A stretch of 64,000 nt of DNA. Origin: Streptomyces sp. CoH27. GTDB lineage: Bacteria > Actinomycetota > Actinomycetes > Streptomycetales > Streptomycetaceae. Positions 15,802 to 27,305 of this stretch are shown piece by piece. Position numbers and translations under genes: made by a program. A model generated the notes under the pieces. It did no database searches and was not told where the DNA came from. It was given only the letters and a program-made list of their open reading frames with translations. The DNA lies in assembly GCF_020181035.1 (NCBI RefSeq), contig NZ_JAIQYY010000003.1:35439-99438 (forward strand), in the 5' to 3' direction. The stretch's first letter is position 1. The number at the start of each line of letters is the position of its first letter.

Positions 15802-16290
15802 TCAGTCCCACTGCTGGTCGGCGAGAGAGCTGACCGGCTGCGGCTTGCCGATGACGGCCAGGGCGATGAAGAAGCTGATCTGGCCGATCGCGATGGTGAG
15901 GGTGGCCAGCGCCTTCTCGTCGTAGTGCTTCGCGACCTCGGCGTACAGTTCGTCGGAAACGCGCTCCTTGCCGTGCGGCGCGGGCTGGAGGGTGGCCTCC
16001 ACCAAGGCCAGGGCGGCACGTTCGGCGTCGCTGAAGTACGGAGCGTCCTGCCAGGACGAGACGGCGGTGATGCGCTCCTCGGACACACCGGCCTTCCGCA
16101 GGAAGCCGGTGTTCAGGATCGTCAGATAGGTGTTGCCGACGATCTGCCCGGCACGCAGGTGGACAAGGCTCATCGTGGTGCGCGGCACCGAGCGGTTGCC
16201 GGTGGCCCTGAACAGAGCGGCGCTGATGTCGTTCAGCTCGGGCACGAACTCGGCCGGGTTCGGCATCCGGGAGATCGAGGTGTTCGTCAC
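15802..16290 (-). CDS. Carboxymuconolactone decarboxylase/AhpD-like protein without the CxxC
   Basis: 162 residues. The AhpD-like helical core is recognisable (SLVHLRAGQIVGNTYLTILN, then AVSSWQDAPYFSDAERAALALVEA). In AhpD and most relatives the first segment reads with a catalytic CxxC; here those positions hold Asn and Leu (GNTYLT), so peroxidase activity by cysteine chemistry is unlikely. Start GTG 16290 is set by AAGGAG seven bases upstream. It lies at the end of the zinc-associated block but has no visible Zur box; TTGTTGATCAGGTTGATAC upstream is repeat-like and may be an operator. Confidence 0.8.
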   Translation of the reverse strand: MTNTSISRMPNPAEFVPELNDISAALFRATGNRSVPRTTMSLVHLRAGQIVGNTYLTILNTGFLRKAGVSEERITAVSSWQDAPYFSDAERAALALVEATLQPAPHGKERVSDELYAEVAKHYDEKALATLTIAIGQISFFIALAVIGKPQPVSSLADQQWD

Positions 16291-16439
16291 GACTGCACTC
16301 CTTTGTATCAACCTGATCAACAACTTCACCGCACTGACGAACCGGCTCACCAGGATGTGACAGGCACCCGGAAAAATTCTTTCCCGGCGCGCTCCGGACC
16401 TGGTCAGGACGCTGCGTTCCGGGACAAGAGGGCGGCACG

Positions 16440-16715
16440 GACTCCGGCGCAGGCGTGCGGCCGCGATCTCGGCCGTACGGCGGGCGGCGCCGCTGGAGTT
16501 CGTCAGCGGCGGCGGCACCGGCCGTCTGGAGATCACGGCCTCCGGACCCGCCGTCAACGAACTCGGCGCGGGCTCGGGCCTCTACGGGCCCGCCCTCTTC
16601 GACACCTGCCGCGGCTTCCTGCCCCGGCCGCCGTGTTCTTGCGGTTCACCCGCCTCGAAGGCGCCGGCGAGGTCCGGACCCCGCTCACGGCCCTGACGCC
16701 GCGCATCTCACCGAC
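16440..16715 (+). pseudogene. Amino acid deaminase/aldolase (alanine racemase-like) remnant
   Basis: From about 16440 a frame reads AISAVRRAAPLEFVSGGGTG and continues through NELGAGSGLYGPALFDT, the conserved centre of this PLP family. At about 16625 the reading shifts by one base to AAVFLRFTRLEGAGEVRTPL, which matches a position some 35 residues further along intact relatives, so there is a frameshift plus an internal deletion. Both ends are missing. Confidence 0.65.
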
Positions 16716-16724
16716 GGACCATTG

Positions 16725-16772
16725 CCGACCTGCCGACCTGCCGACCTGCCGACCTGCCGACCTGCCGGCTTG
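16725..16772. repeat. 8-bp tandem repeat
   Basis: Five perfect head-to-tail copies of CCGACCTG (16725-16764) plus one degenerate copy (CCGGCTTG). The repeat lies between two gene remnants, marking a low-constraint region. Confidence 0.95.
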
Positions 16773-16775
16773 CCG

Positions 16776-16912
16776 GCGCGTCGACCGCGGCCGTGACGCG
16801 TTCGGGTCCGTGCTCCGGGCCGGCCGGCGCGGTGTCGATGGTGTCGACGAGCGGGTCGATGTCGACGTGTTCGGCGTCCATCGCGTCCAGCAGGGCCGGA
16901 TCCCATGAAGCC
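16776..16912 (-). pseudogene. Hemerythrin-like protein fragment
   Basis: A minus-strand frame reads [20 protein letters not shown] followed by DIDPLVDTIDTA. This resembles the middle of hemerythrin-domain proteins, where a His followed by an Asp-rich helix forms part of the di-iron site. The frame loses similarity when it enters the 8-bp repeat and has no plausible start. Identification is tentative. Confidence 0.4.
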
Positions 16913-16913
16913 C

Positions 16914-17927
16914 TCAGGAGTTCGCCGAACCCTCCGAACCCGCCGTACCCCCCTCGAACGCCGCCAGGATCCGTTCCGCCGCCAGAGTCGCCGTCAACGT
17001 GCCCTCCCTGACCCGCTGTTCCAGGCCCGGCGCAGCCGCCCGTACCGCCGGCGCCGCGTGCAGACGGCCGAGGAGTTCGTCGCGGACCATCGACCAGGTC
17101 CACTCCACCTGCTGGTCGCGGCGCTTGGCGGTGAGGCGGCCGGTGGAGTCCAGCAGGGTCCGGTGCTGCTCCAGGCGTTCCCACACCGTGTCCAGACCCG
17201 TCGACTCGCGGGCGCTGCAGTGCAGGACCGGCGGGGTCCAGAAGGCGTCCTTGCCGTGCATCAGGCGCAGGGCGCCGGTCAACTCCCGTGCGGCTGCCCG
17301 TGCGTCCCGCTCGTGGGGCCCGTCCGCCTTGTTGACGGCGATGACGTCGGCCAGTTCCAGGACGCCCTTCTTGATGCCCTGGAGCTGGTCGCCGGTGCGG
17401 GCGAGAGTCAGGAGCAGGAAGGTGTCGACCATGTCCGCGACCGTGGTCTCCGACTGGCCCACACCCACCGTCTCCACGAGGATCACGTCGTAGCCGGCCG
17501 CCTCCATCACGACCATCGACTCCCGGGTGGCCTTCGCGACCCCGCCCAGCGTGCCCGCGCTGGGGGAGGGGCGGACGAAGGCCGCCGGGTCCACCGACAG
17601 GCGCTCCATTCTGGTCTTGTCGCCCAGGATGGAGCCGCCCGTGCGGGTCGAGGAAGGGTCGACCGCCAGGACCGCGACCCGGTGGCCCAGTGACGTCAGC
17701 ATCGTGCCGAACGCGTCGATGAACGTCGACTTGCCGACGCCCGGCACCCCGCTCACACCGATCCGGCGTGCCCGGCCGCTGTGCGGCAGGAGCTGCGTCA
17801 GCAACTGCTGTGCCAGGACGCGGTGTTGGGGGCGGGTGGACTCCACCAGGGTGATGGCGCGGGCCACCAGTGCCCGCCTGCCGTCCAGCACGCCCTTCAC
17901 ATACGTGTCGAGATCGATCGATGCCAC
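16914..17927 (-). CDS. meaB: Methylmalonyl-CoA mutase-associated GTPase MeaB
   Basis: 337 residues, G3E GTPase family (also called ArgK). P-loop [12 protein letters not shown], switch region [17 protein letters not shown], Walker [14 protein letters not shown] and base recognition AVNKADG. It protects and reloads the B12 cofactor of methylmalonyl-CoA mutase. Start GTG 17927 is 14 bases after the large-subunit stop, so it is the last gene of the mutase operon. Confidence 0.93.
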   Translation of the reverse strand: MASIDLDTYVKGVLDGRRALVARAITLVESTRPQHRVLAQQLLTQLLPHSGRARRIGVSGVPGVGKSTFIDAFGTMLTSLGHRVAVLAVDPSSTRTGGSILGDKTRMERLSVDPAAFVRPSPSAGTLGGVAKATRESMVVMEAAGYDVILVETVGVGQSETTVADMVDTFLLLTLARTGDQLQGIKKGVLELADVIAVNKADGPHERDARAAARELTGALRLMHGKDAFWTPPVLHCSARESTGLDTVWERLEQHRTLLDSTGRLTAKRRDQQVEWTWSMVRDELLGRLHAAPAVRAAAPGLEQRVREGTLTATLAAERILAAFEGGTAGSEGSANS

Positions 17928-17941
17928 CCCGAGAGCCCCCG

Positions 17942-20115
<2,174 letters not shown>

Positions 20116-20116
<1 letters not shown>

Positions 20117-21921
20117 CAGGACACTCCCATGCGGTCGAGGGTCGAGGACAGGATGTCCACGGCGTCGCAGCCCGTGAAGACATACGCGTCGATGCCGGCG
20201 TAGTCGCCCCGGCCGGCGAGGAACACGTGCCGGGCACCGGCCGCGCGCAGCGACGCGGCGGTCTGCTCGGCCTGTTCGGCGTAGCGGCCGTCGCCGGCGC
20301 ACAGTACGGCCTCGGTGGCGCCGCTCTCCTCGAAGCTTCCCTCGGTGACCGGCTCGATGCCGCCCGCCTGGAAGAGGTTGGCGGCGAAGGTCGCGCGCGC
20401 GGTGTACTCGGCGGCCGGGCCGAGGGTGGCGAGGTAGATCCGGGGGCGGGCGCCGGTCGCCGCGAGGTGGGCGTCGGAGCGGGCGCGCAGCTCCTCGTAC
20501 GCCTCGTCGCGGCGCACCCGGGGCAGTCCGCCGGACGGCGGCTCGGGCGCGGGCTCGCGCTCCACGGGCTTCTCCGCCAGCAGCGGGAACTCACTGACCC
20601 CGGTGATGGGTTCGCGGCGCCTGGCGAGCCTCTTGGAGCGCTCCGCCCAGGTCGTCGCGAGGTCGGTGCGCAGCCGGCCGGAGCGCAGCACGGCCGCCTG
20701 GCCGCCGTCGCGCTCGATCGACCGGAAGAACTCCCAGGCGGACCGGGCGAGTTCGTCGGTCAGCGTCTCGACGTACCAGGAACCGCCCGCCGGGTCGATG
20801 ACCCGGGCCAGATGCGACTCCTCCACCAGGATGGTCGATGTGTTGCGGGCGATGCGGCGGGCGAACACGTCGGGCAGGCCGAGCGCGTGGTCGAACGGCA
20901 GCACGGTGACGGAGTCGGCGCCGCCCACCCCGGCGGCCAGTGTTGCGACCGTCGTGCGGAGCATGTTCACCCAGGGGTCGCGGCGGCTCATCATCACCGG
21001 CGAGGTCACCACGTGCTGCACCTGGGCGCCGGGCGCGCCGCAGACCTCCGCGACCCGGGCCCACAGCCGGCGCGCGGCGCGCAGCTTGGCGATGGTCAGG
21101 AACTGGTCGGCGGTGGCCGCGTAGCGGAACTCCAGCTGGGCGGCGGCCTGTTCGACGCCGAGGCCGGCCTCGGTCAGCTCGCGGAGGTAGGCCACGCCGG
21201 TGGCGAGGGAGGCGCCCAGCTCCTGCGCGGCGGAGCCGCCCGCCTCGTGGTACGGGAGCGCGTCGACGGTGAGCGCGCGCAGGCCCGGGTACCGCTCGGC
21301 GCAGCGCGCGGCCAGGGCGGCGTACGGCGCGAAGCCGAGGGCGGTGCCGGTGCGGGCCTCGTAGCCGAGCGGGTCGCCGCCCAGGTTGCCGCGTACGGCC
21401 TCGGCGGCCACGCCCTTCTCGGCGTACAGCGCCAGCAGTGCCTCGGCGGCGGCCTCGGTGTCGCGGCCCGCGTCGAGGACGACCGGCGCCAGGTCGAGAT
21501 AGACACCGTCGAGGGCGCGGGGCAGGTCGGCGACCGGGAAGCCGCCCTCGCCGAGCACCAGCCACAGGGAGGTGCCGCCGTTCTCCAGGTCGGCCAGCAC
21601 GGCGGCCGCCGTGTCGACGGGTGCCGCGTGCCGCTGCCGTACGTCCCAGCCGCCGGCGATGCCGCCCTCGGGGCGGCCGCCGCGCACATACGGGGCGAAG
21701 CCGGGCAGGCCGGCGTCGGGCGCGGCATCGCGCGCGGTGTAGAGGGGCCGGGTGCGCAGCCCGTCCTCCAACGTCGTGGACAGGGCGTCCTCAGCTGCCG
21801 TGCCCGAGACTTCCTTGCCCGACTTGCGCAGCACGCCCTCGACCAGGCGTTGCCACTGCTCGTGCGTCGCGTCAGGGAACTCGGCGGCCAGTGAGAGCCC
21901 GTCGTCAGGCAGGACCGTCAT
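20116..21921 (-). CDS. mutA: Methylmalonyl-CoA mutase small subunit
   Basis: 601 residues. Same overall plan as the large subunit ([20 protein letters not shown], then [22 protein letters not shown]), but the C-terminal Rossmann domain reads [17 protein letters not shown] and lacks the DxHxxG cobalamin motif, as expected for the non-catalytic partner. First gene of the mutA-mutB-meaB operon; ATG 21921. The short 106-base gap to the MarR gene upstream holds no clear promoter motif. Confidence 0.93.
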
Positions 21922-22027
21922 GCTCGGATGCTAGGGCAGGGGGCTCAAGTGAGGGTGAAGCGCGGGCTGTGAGGTTTCCCTCCTTACACCTGTGACCTGC
22001 GCCTCTCGTTCGGCGGTCGACGACTTT

Positions 22028-22528
22028 TCAGTCCTCTGTGTCCGCTACGTCCGGTACGAGCGCGCACATCGCCGCGCGCTGCTCGGTGCCCATCGAGTCG
22101 GCGAGGGCCTGCCGGACGGTCCCGGCGAGCAGGGCGGACGTCTCGCGCAGCAGCTCGCGCGCCTTGTCGGTGAGGGCGACCTCCACGCCCCGCTTGTCGC
22201 CGCACACGGAGCGGCGGCTGACCAGACCGGACCGCTGGAGGCAGGCGATCTGGTAGGTGAGCCGGGTCTTGGGGCGGCCGAGGAGGTCGGCGACCTGGGT
22301 CATGCGCAGTCCGGTGCGCGGCCGTTCGGCCAGCAGGCACAGGATCAGGAACTCGTCGTGGGAGACGTCGAGGGTCTCCTTCACGACCGTACGCATCCGC
22401 TGCTCCACCGCGCCGGTCGCCGCCAGCAGCACCATCCACGCGCGCAGCTCGTCCGGGAGCAGCCGCTCACCGCTCTCGGCCGAGGGACATGCGGGCTGGT
22501 CGGAGAGGGGTGCGTCGGCGGCTGTCAT
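22028..22528 (-). CDS. MarR family transcriptional regulator
   Basis: 166 residues with the winged helix at about 55-120 (HDEFLILCLLAERPRTGLRM, then DLLGRPKTRLTYQIACLQRS). The wing region carries CGDKRGVEVALT. It is divergent from a YceI gene, and the 117-base gap has three matching AT-rich operators. On the minus strand TAGACT lies six bases before ATG 22528 with no ribosome site, so its transcript may be leaderless. Likely represses itself and yceI; the inducer is unknown. Confidence 0.9.
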   Translation of the reverse strand: MTAADAPLSDQPACPSAESGERLLPDELRAWMVLLAATGAVEQRMRTVVKETLDVSHDEFLILCLLAERPRTGLRMTQVADLLGRPKTRLTYQIACLQRSGLVSRRSVCGDKRGVEVALTDKARELLRETSALLAGTVRQALADSMGTEQRAAMCALVPDVADTED

Positions 22529-22547
22529 GGAGGAAGTCTACCTGTTG

Positions 22548-22624
22548 TGCAAATTTGGACGACTGGGTTGTTCAAAATTGGATGAGCGGCTAGCGTGGGG
22601 GTCCGGAAGTCATCCAAATTTGAA
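22548..22624. promoter_or_regulatory. Triple MarR-type operator and divergent promoters
   Basis: Three related sites: TGCAAATTTGGAC (22548-22560), TTCAAAATTGGAT (22571-22583) and, inverted, ATCCAAATTTGAA (22612-22624). For the rightward gene TTGTTC (22568-22573), 17 bases and TAGCGT (22591-22596) form a promoter overlapped by the middle site. The first site overlaps the leftward promoter. The AT-rich cores stand out sharply against the GC-rich surroundings. Confidence 0.8.
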
Positions 22625-22645
22625 TCATCAGTCGGGAGCACGATC

Positions 22646-23161
22646 ATGACCGTCGCCGTGGAAACCGGTACCTGGCAGCTCGACCCCAGCGCGTCCACCG
22701 TCGCGCTGCGGCACAAGACCATGTGGGGCCTGGTCACCGTGAAGGGCGCGTTCACCACGATCAGCGGCGGGGGCGAGGTGCACCCCGACGGCTCGGCCAG
22801 CGGCACCGTGACCCTGGACGCCGCCTCCCTGGACACCAAGCACACCAAGCGGGACACCCACCTGCGCTCGGCGGACTTCTTCGACACCGACCGGCACCCG
22901 GAGATCACCTTCGCCGTCCGCGGCGCCGACCGCCTCGACGACGACGGCGTGCGGGTCACCGGTCAGCTGACCGTACGGGGCATCAGCCGGCCGCAGACGT
23001 TCACCGCGCGCCTGGCCTCGACGGCGGCCGACGGGGTCACCCTGGAGGCCGAGTTCGCCGTGGACCGCGAGCAGTTCGGCATGGGCTGGAACCAGCTCGG
23101 CATGATGCGCGGCCTGACCACGGTGACGGCCACGCTGCGCTTCACTCGGACGCCGGCCTGA
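22646..23161 (+). CDS. YceI family protein
   Basis: 171 residues forming the YceI lipocalin-like beta barrel: WQLDPSASTVALRHKTMWGL at the N-terminus, AASLDTKHTKRDTHLRSADF and FDTDRHPEITF in the middle. Members bind polyprenoid or amphiphilic ligands and are often induced by stress. No signal peptide is seen, so this copy is cytosolic. ATG 22646 with GGGAG upstream; the promoter is covered by MarR-type operators. Confidence 0.92.
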   Translation: MTVAVETGTWQLDPSASTVALRHKTMWGLVTVKGAFTTISGGGEVHPDGSASGTVTLDAASLDTKHTKRDTHLRSADFFDTDRHPEITFAVRGADRLDDDGVRVTGQLTVRGISRPQTFTARLASTAADGVTLEAEFAVDREQFGMGWNQLGMMRGLTTVTATLRFTRTPA

Positions 23162-23180
23162 GGCTCCCGGGAAGCCCCGC

Positions 23181-24944
23181 TCAGCCCTTCAGGCCCAGCT
23201 CGGCGCCTGTCACGTCCTTGGTGGAGAGCGTCTGCGGAGTCGCCGTGAAGGCGCGCAGCCGGAAGCGGGTGCTGTTCTTCGGGGGCAGCGGGAAGCTGCC
23301 GTCGGGCGCCCGCAGGACGACGGTCGCCGTGCTGTGCGCGGGGATCGTGGCCGGGCCGTGCGTGAGCGACCAGTACTTGCTCATGCCCTGGCCCGTCGTG
23401 AGCATGTAGTGCGGAGTGAGCGCGCTGCCGCCGGAGTTGGTGACCTTCAGGGTCAGCGCGGACAGCGAGTGCGCCGAGTCGTGCCGGGCCTTCGTGATGC
23501 CGATGCGCAGCGGCGGCCTGCCGGTCACCGCCAGGGTCGCGCTGACCAGCGCGGGCAGCACCAGCGCCACCACGGCCGCGGCCAGGGCCTGCTTGCGGCG
23601 TGGGCCCGTCAGCCACCGCGGCCGCGGCTGCCACGCGCCCGAGAACTCCGCCAGGGGCGTGGTGATCGCCGCTGCGAGCCACAGCGGCGTCATCAACAGG
23701 TAGTAGCCGTCCTGCGAGCGGGTCGCCAGGTAGAAGGCCAGCCAGGGCAGCACGGTCGCGGCCGGGCCGAGCCGCCGCACGAACAGCACGAACAGCGCCA
23801 GCAGAGCCGCGGCGAGCAGCATGCTCGCGTGGCCGTACCAGTCGAGCCGGTCGCTGCCGTGGGTGAAGTACAGGGAGATGCCCACCAGGCCCTGCCCGTG
23901 CAGCACCGCACCCTGGGTCAGTGGCAGGGCGATGCCCCGGATCCAGGGACCGGGCTCGGTCACGATCAAGTACGCGTTGATCAGCAGCCAGGTGAGGACC
24001 GCGATCCCCGTGATCCGCAGCACCACACGCGCCGCCTCCCGCCCGCCCAGCTCACCCCGGCGCACGGCGTAGATGCCGGCCAGCAGGAACGGGGTCACGA
24101 ACCACGGCAGTTGCTGAGCCGCGCACGCGGCGCCGAGACACGCGGCCCGGGCGATCCCCGGGGCGCCCAGCCGGCCCCCGGCGCCGAGCCGTGGCCAGCG
24201 TACGACCACCGGCACCAGCAGGACCAGGCCGACGATCGCGGGATAGCCCTGGCGGGCGTACATCGGCAGGAAGCCGAACCCCAGGAGGACCATCGTGGCC
24301 GCCGAGCGCCACGGCACCGGCAGCAGCCGCCACATCAGGACCGCGCCCACGACCAGCACGACGGTCACCGCCGCTGTCGCCGGAATGCCGCCGTGGCCCA
24401 CCCACAGGAACGGCAGGATGAGCAGCGGGGTCAGCGGCGGATAGCCGTACGTGAAGTCGTACCCGCCGTCTGTCGTCGGCGTCAGCGCGACGCTCGGGTC
24501 GCGGAACAGCCACGGCCAGGGATTGTCGTACACCTGATGGCCGTTCATGATCTCGCGCGCGGCCTGGGTGCTCAGGACCGCCTCGTCGCCGCCGGCGTGG
24601 TTGAGCGCCCAGGTGCACAGGACGAGTGCGATCGCCGTCACCAGGACCACCAGGTCGAGGCGGGCGAGCGAGCGCGCCCGGCGGACCGTGAGCGCGAGCA
24701 CGCCGGTCACCAGGATCGCGGCGTAGCAGACGGAGATGACGGCCGCGAGGACCAGCCGGTGCGTGGCTGCCTGGGTCCACACCGTCCGGGTGCCGATGAA
24801 CAGGCTGACGTCGGCGAGCAGGGTCAGCACGCGATGCCACTGCGCGGGCGCCCCGGGGGCATCGGCGCGTGGTCCCGGAACGGCGGACACCGCCGACTGC
24901 GTCCGCCGGCCGGGTGTCACCTGCGGTGTTTCTGCCAAGTGCAC
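23181..24944 (-). CDS. Multi-pass membrane protein, GT-C/glycosyltransferase 87-like
   Basis: About 587 residues with roughly ten membrane helices between residues 50 and 490, then an outer C-terminal domain of about 110 residues rich in Thr/Ser (LTLKVTNSGGSALTPHYMLT). The first outer loop contains HAGGDEAVLSTQAAREIMNG, where an acidic residue sits as in GT-C mannosyltransferases. A lipid-linked sugar transferase is plausible but unproven. GTG 24944 is a good start because TACCGT sits just upstream; an earlier in-frame start at 25034 would add 30 residues that lack a membrane segment. Confidence 0.75.
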   Translation of the reverse strand: MHLAETPQVTPGRRTQSAVSAVPGPRADAPGAPAQWHRVLTLLADVSLFIGTRTVWTQAATHRLVLAAVISVCYAAILVTGVLALTVRRARSLARLDLVVLVTAIALVLCTWALNHAGGDEAVLSTQAAREIMNGHQVYDNPWPWLFRDPSVALTPTTDGGYDFTYGYPPLTPLLILPFLWVGHGGIPATAAVTVVLVVGAVLMWRLLPVPWRSAATMVLLGFGFLPMYARQGYPAIVGLVLLVPVVVRWPRLGAGGRLGAPGIARAACLGAACAAQQLPWFVTPFLLAGIYAVRRGELGGREAARVVLRITGIAVLTWLLINAYLIVTEPGPWIRGIALPLTQGAVLHGQGLVGISLYFTHGSDRLDWYGHASMLLAAALLALFVLFVRRLGPAATVLPWLAFYLATRSQDGYYLLMTPLWLAAAITTPLAEFSGAWQPRPRWLTGPRRKQALAAAVVALVLPALVSATLAVTGRPPLRIGITKARHDSAHSLSALTLKVTNSGGSALTPHYMLTTGQGMSKYWSLTHGPATIPAHSTATVVLRAPDGSFPLPPKNSTRFRLRAFTATPQTLSTKDVTGAELGLKG

Positions 24945-25166
24945 GGGCCGGACGGTACCGGCGGCACATGAGCGCCAGATGGACGCGTGTGAAAACTTCG
25001 ATGAGGCAGAGGTGATCGGCGGGCGTAATCGCACATACAGCCCAGGTCGGGCAGCCGCGGGTCACCGGATCGGTCGCAGACCGTGTCGTTGTTGGGCCGA
25101 ACGGGTGACTTGGCGTAAGAATTGACCGGTGCAGGCATTGAGTGCGAGTCAGGTCGGGGGGAGCCG

Positions 25167-25556
25167 GTGAGCCGTTACGACGTCACCGATGAACAGTGGG
25201 AAGGGCTCGCCCAGGTCGTGCCGCTACGGGGCCGGGACGCCTGGCCGTCCGCGGTGGACCACCGCGCGCTGCCGGACGCCGAGACCGAGACCCGGCGCCG
25301 GTTCGTGGTTCTGCGCGTCAACGTCTTCGCGGACGCCCGCGAGGTCGCCGAGACCCTGATGGCCGGTGCGCCGGTCCTGCTCGACCTGTCCGGCGCGGAG
25401 ACCGAGGTCGCCAAGCGCGTCCTCGACTTCAGCACGGGCGTCGTCTTCGGCCTGGGCAGCGGCATGCACCGCGTCGACCGGAACGTGTTCCTGCTCACCC
25501 CGCCCGGAACCGAGGTCAGCGGGCTGATGGAGGGGGCGGGGGTCTCGGAGGGCTGA
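25167..25556 (+). CDS. SepF-like cell division protein (paralogue)
   Basis: 129 residues. The SepF core is present: RRRFVVLRVNVFADAREVAE, then APVLLDLSGAETEVAKRVLD and FSTGVVFGLGSGMHRVDRNV. SepF anchors FtsZ to the membrane through an N-terminal amphipathic helix; here the N-terminus (SRYDVTDEQWEGLAQVV) is short and lacks that helix, so this is probably one of the accessory SepF copies of Streptomyces rather than the division-cluster one. GTG 25167 has GGGGGGAG three bases upstream. Confidence 0.85.
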   Translation: MSRYDVTDEQWEGLAQVVPLRGRDAWPSAVDHRALPDAETETRRRFVVLRVNVFADAREVAETLMAGAPVLLDLSGAETEVAKRVLDFSTGVVFGLGSGMHRVDRNVFLLTPPGTEVSGLMEGAGVSEG

Positions 25557-25689
25557 GCCCCGCCGAGTCCCCCGCCCGCACGCCACGTCCCCCGGCCGAC
25601 GGCACGTCACCCGGCGGACGTCCCCCGATCGTAGGAAGGTCCGCAGGGCAAAACGGTTCGGCGGGGCGGCGGAGTTCTACCGTCCGCAC

Positions 25690-26940
25690 ATGACCGTGCC
25701 TTCCGTCTCCGCCGAGCCTCCGGCGGCCGCCGCGTCCGGCGGCACCGTCCCCGCGCAGTCCCGTGTGTCCGGTGACGCCCGTGCGCCCGGCGGCGGCCTC
25801 GATGTGCGGGCCCGGATCACCGAGTTACGGCTGTCGGCGTTCGCCGGGCACCGGCGGGCCGGGTTTCCGCTCGGGCCCGTCACCCTGGTCGCGGGACCCA
25901 GCGGCACGGGGAAGACGACCGCGCTCATGGCGTACGAGGCGCTCGCCCGGCTCGGCGGCGGCGCCCCGCTCACCCAGGCGTTCCCGGACCCGCTCGCCTG
26001 TGTGCCGCAGCGGGCGCGCCCCGACGCCGGCGGCCGGCGCGGCTTCCGGATCGGCTGTACGGCCGACGGCGTCGAGGGACCCGTCCGGCTCGACATCGCC
26101 GTACAGGCCGAACCCGCCCTCAGGATCGTGGGGGAGCGGCTGACCGCAGGCGGTGTCGTCCTGCTGCAGACCGCTCTGCGCGACCCGTCCCGCCGGACCG
26201 TCCAGGCCGCCTGGCACACCGCGGGCTCCGCCCCGGTGACCCGCGCCCCGCTGCCCGACGACCGCCTCGGCACCGCCCTGCTGCCCCTGCGTGTGGCCGG
26301 CAAGACGGACGGGCAGCGGCAGGTGCTCGCCGCGGCCGAGCAGATGGTGGTCGCCCTGCGCTCCGTCTTCCCCTGCGATCCCCGCCCCGAGTACATGCGC
26401 ACCCCCGTCCCCACCGGCTCCGGCCGGCTGCTGCCGGGCTGCGACAACCTCGCCGACGTGCTGTGGCGCACCCGCGCCGAGTGCGCCCGCCGGCACGGCC
26501 TGCTGGTCGAGGCGCTGCGCGCGGGCTGCGCCGGTCCGGTGACCGATCTGGTCGCCGAGCCGCTGTCCGACGGCACGGTACGGGCGCTGCTCGACCGCGG
26601 CGACGGCTTCCGCACCGAGCTCGCCCGGCTCGGCGACGGCGAACTGCGCTATCTGGCCCTGACGTTGGTGCTGCTGACCGGCCCCGGCGTGCTGGACCTG
26701 GACGCCCCCGGTGAAGTGCCCGACGCGCTGCGCAGTCTCACCGTCCTCGCCGACGGCTTCGACCGCGGCCTGGACCCGGCCCAGCGTCTCGCACTGCTGC
26801 GGATGGCGGCGCGGATGGGCGAGCGCGGGCACATCCGATGCCTGGGCGCGGTGAGCGACGGCTCGTGGGCCACCGGGGCCGACGGGGTGACCGTGGTGCA
26901 CCTGGACCGGGAGAGCCGCGGTGATACACCTGGACCGTGA
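25690..26940 (+). CDS. AAA/RecF-like ATPase
   Basis: 416 residues. After a disordered Ala/Pro/Ser-rich start, an ABC/SMC-type ATPase begins: LRLSAFAGHRRAGFPLGPVT and the Walker A AGPSGTGKTTALM (about 69-81). Near the C-terminus LARLGDGELRYLALTLVLLT is signature-like and DLDAPGEVPDALR may replace Walker B. The coiled-coil arms of SMC proteins are missing. Function is unknown. It overlaps the MazG-like gene by GTGA, so the pair is co-translated, suggesting a nucleotide- or DNA-related stress role. Confidence 0.8.
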   Translation: MTVPSVSAEPPAAAASGGTVPAQSRVSGDARAPGGGLDVRARITELRLSAFAGHRRAGFPLGPVTLVAGPSGTGKTTALMAYEALARLGGGAPLTQAFPDPLACVPQRARPDAGGRRGFRIGCTADGVEGPVRLDIAVQAEPALRIVGERLTAGGVVLLQTALRDPSRRTVQAAWHTAGSAPVTRAPLPDDRLGTALLPLRVAGKTDGQRQVLAAAEQMVVALRSVFPCDPRPEYMRTPVPTGSGRLLPGCDNLADVLWRTRAECARRHGLLVEALRAGCAGPVTDLVAEPLSDGTVRALLDRGDGFRTELARLGDGELRYLALTLVLLTGPGVLDLDAPGEVPDALRSLTVLADGFDRGLDPAQRLALLRMAARMGERGHIRCLGAVSDGSWATGADGVTVVHLDRESRGDTPGP

Positions 26941-27305
26941 CACGACCCCCTGACCTCGCCCGGCTCCAGCGCAGGCTCGCCGAGTTCGCCGCCGCGCGGA
27001 ACTGGCAGCCCTATCACACCCCCAAGAACCTCGTCGCCGCCCTCTCGGTGGAGGCCTCCGAACTGGTCGAGATCTTCCAGTGGCTGACCCCGGAGGAGTC
27101 GGCACGGGTGATGGACGACCCCGGCACCGCGCACCGCGTCGAGGACGAGGTCGCCGATGTCCTCGCCTATCTCCTGCAGTTCTGCCAGACCCTCGGCATC
27201 GACCCGCTGGCGGCGCTGGACGCCAAGATCGACCGCAACGAACGGCGGTTTCCGGTCGCCGGGGAGCAGGGCGGGCCGGAGCGGGGCCAACTGCCGGAAT
27301 CCTGA
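26937..27305 (+). CDS. MazG-like nucleotide pyrophosphohydrolase
   Basis: 122 residues, RS21-C6/MazG all-alpha NTP pyrophosphatase family. The metal-binding helices are ALSVEASELVEIFQWL (ExxE) and RVEDEVADVLAYLLQF (ExxD), both intact. Cleaves non-canonical or surplus dNTPs to the monophosphate. GTG 26937 overlaps the ATPase stop; single-domain and about the usual length for bacterial short MazG proteins. Confidence 0.9.
   Translation: MTRPPDLARLQRRLAEFAAARNWQPYHTPKNLVAALSVEASELVEIFQWLTPEESARVMDDPGTAHRVEDEVADVLAYLLQFCQTLGIDPLAALDAKIDRNERRFPVAGEQGGPERGQLPES

Noticed and set aside
16725..16772. CCGACCTG array as a CRISPR
   Set aside because: Units are 8 bases and contiguous without spacers, and no cas gene is present.
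22646..23161. Longer YceI start at 22595
   Set aside because: It would place the promoter -10 and the third operator inside the coding region; ATG 22646 has its own ribosome site.
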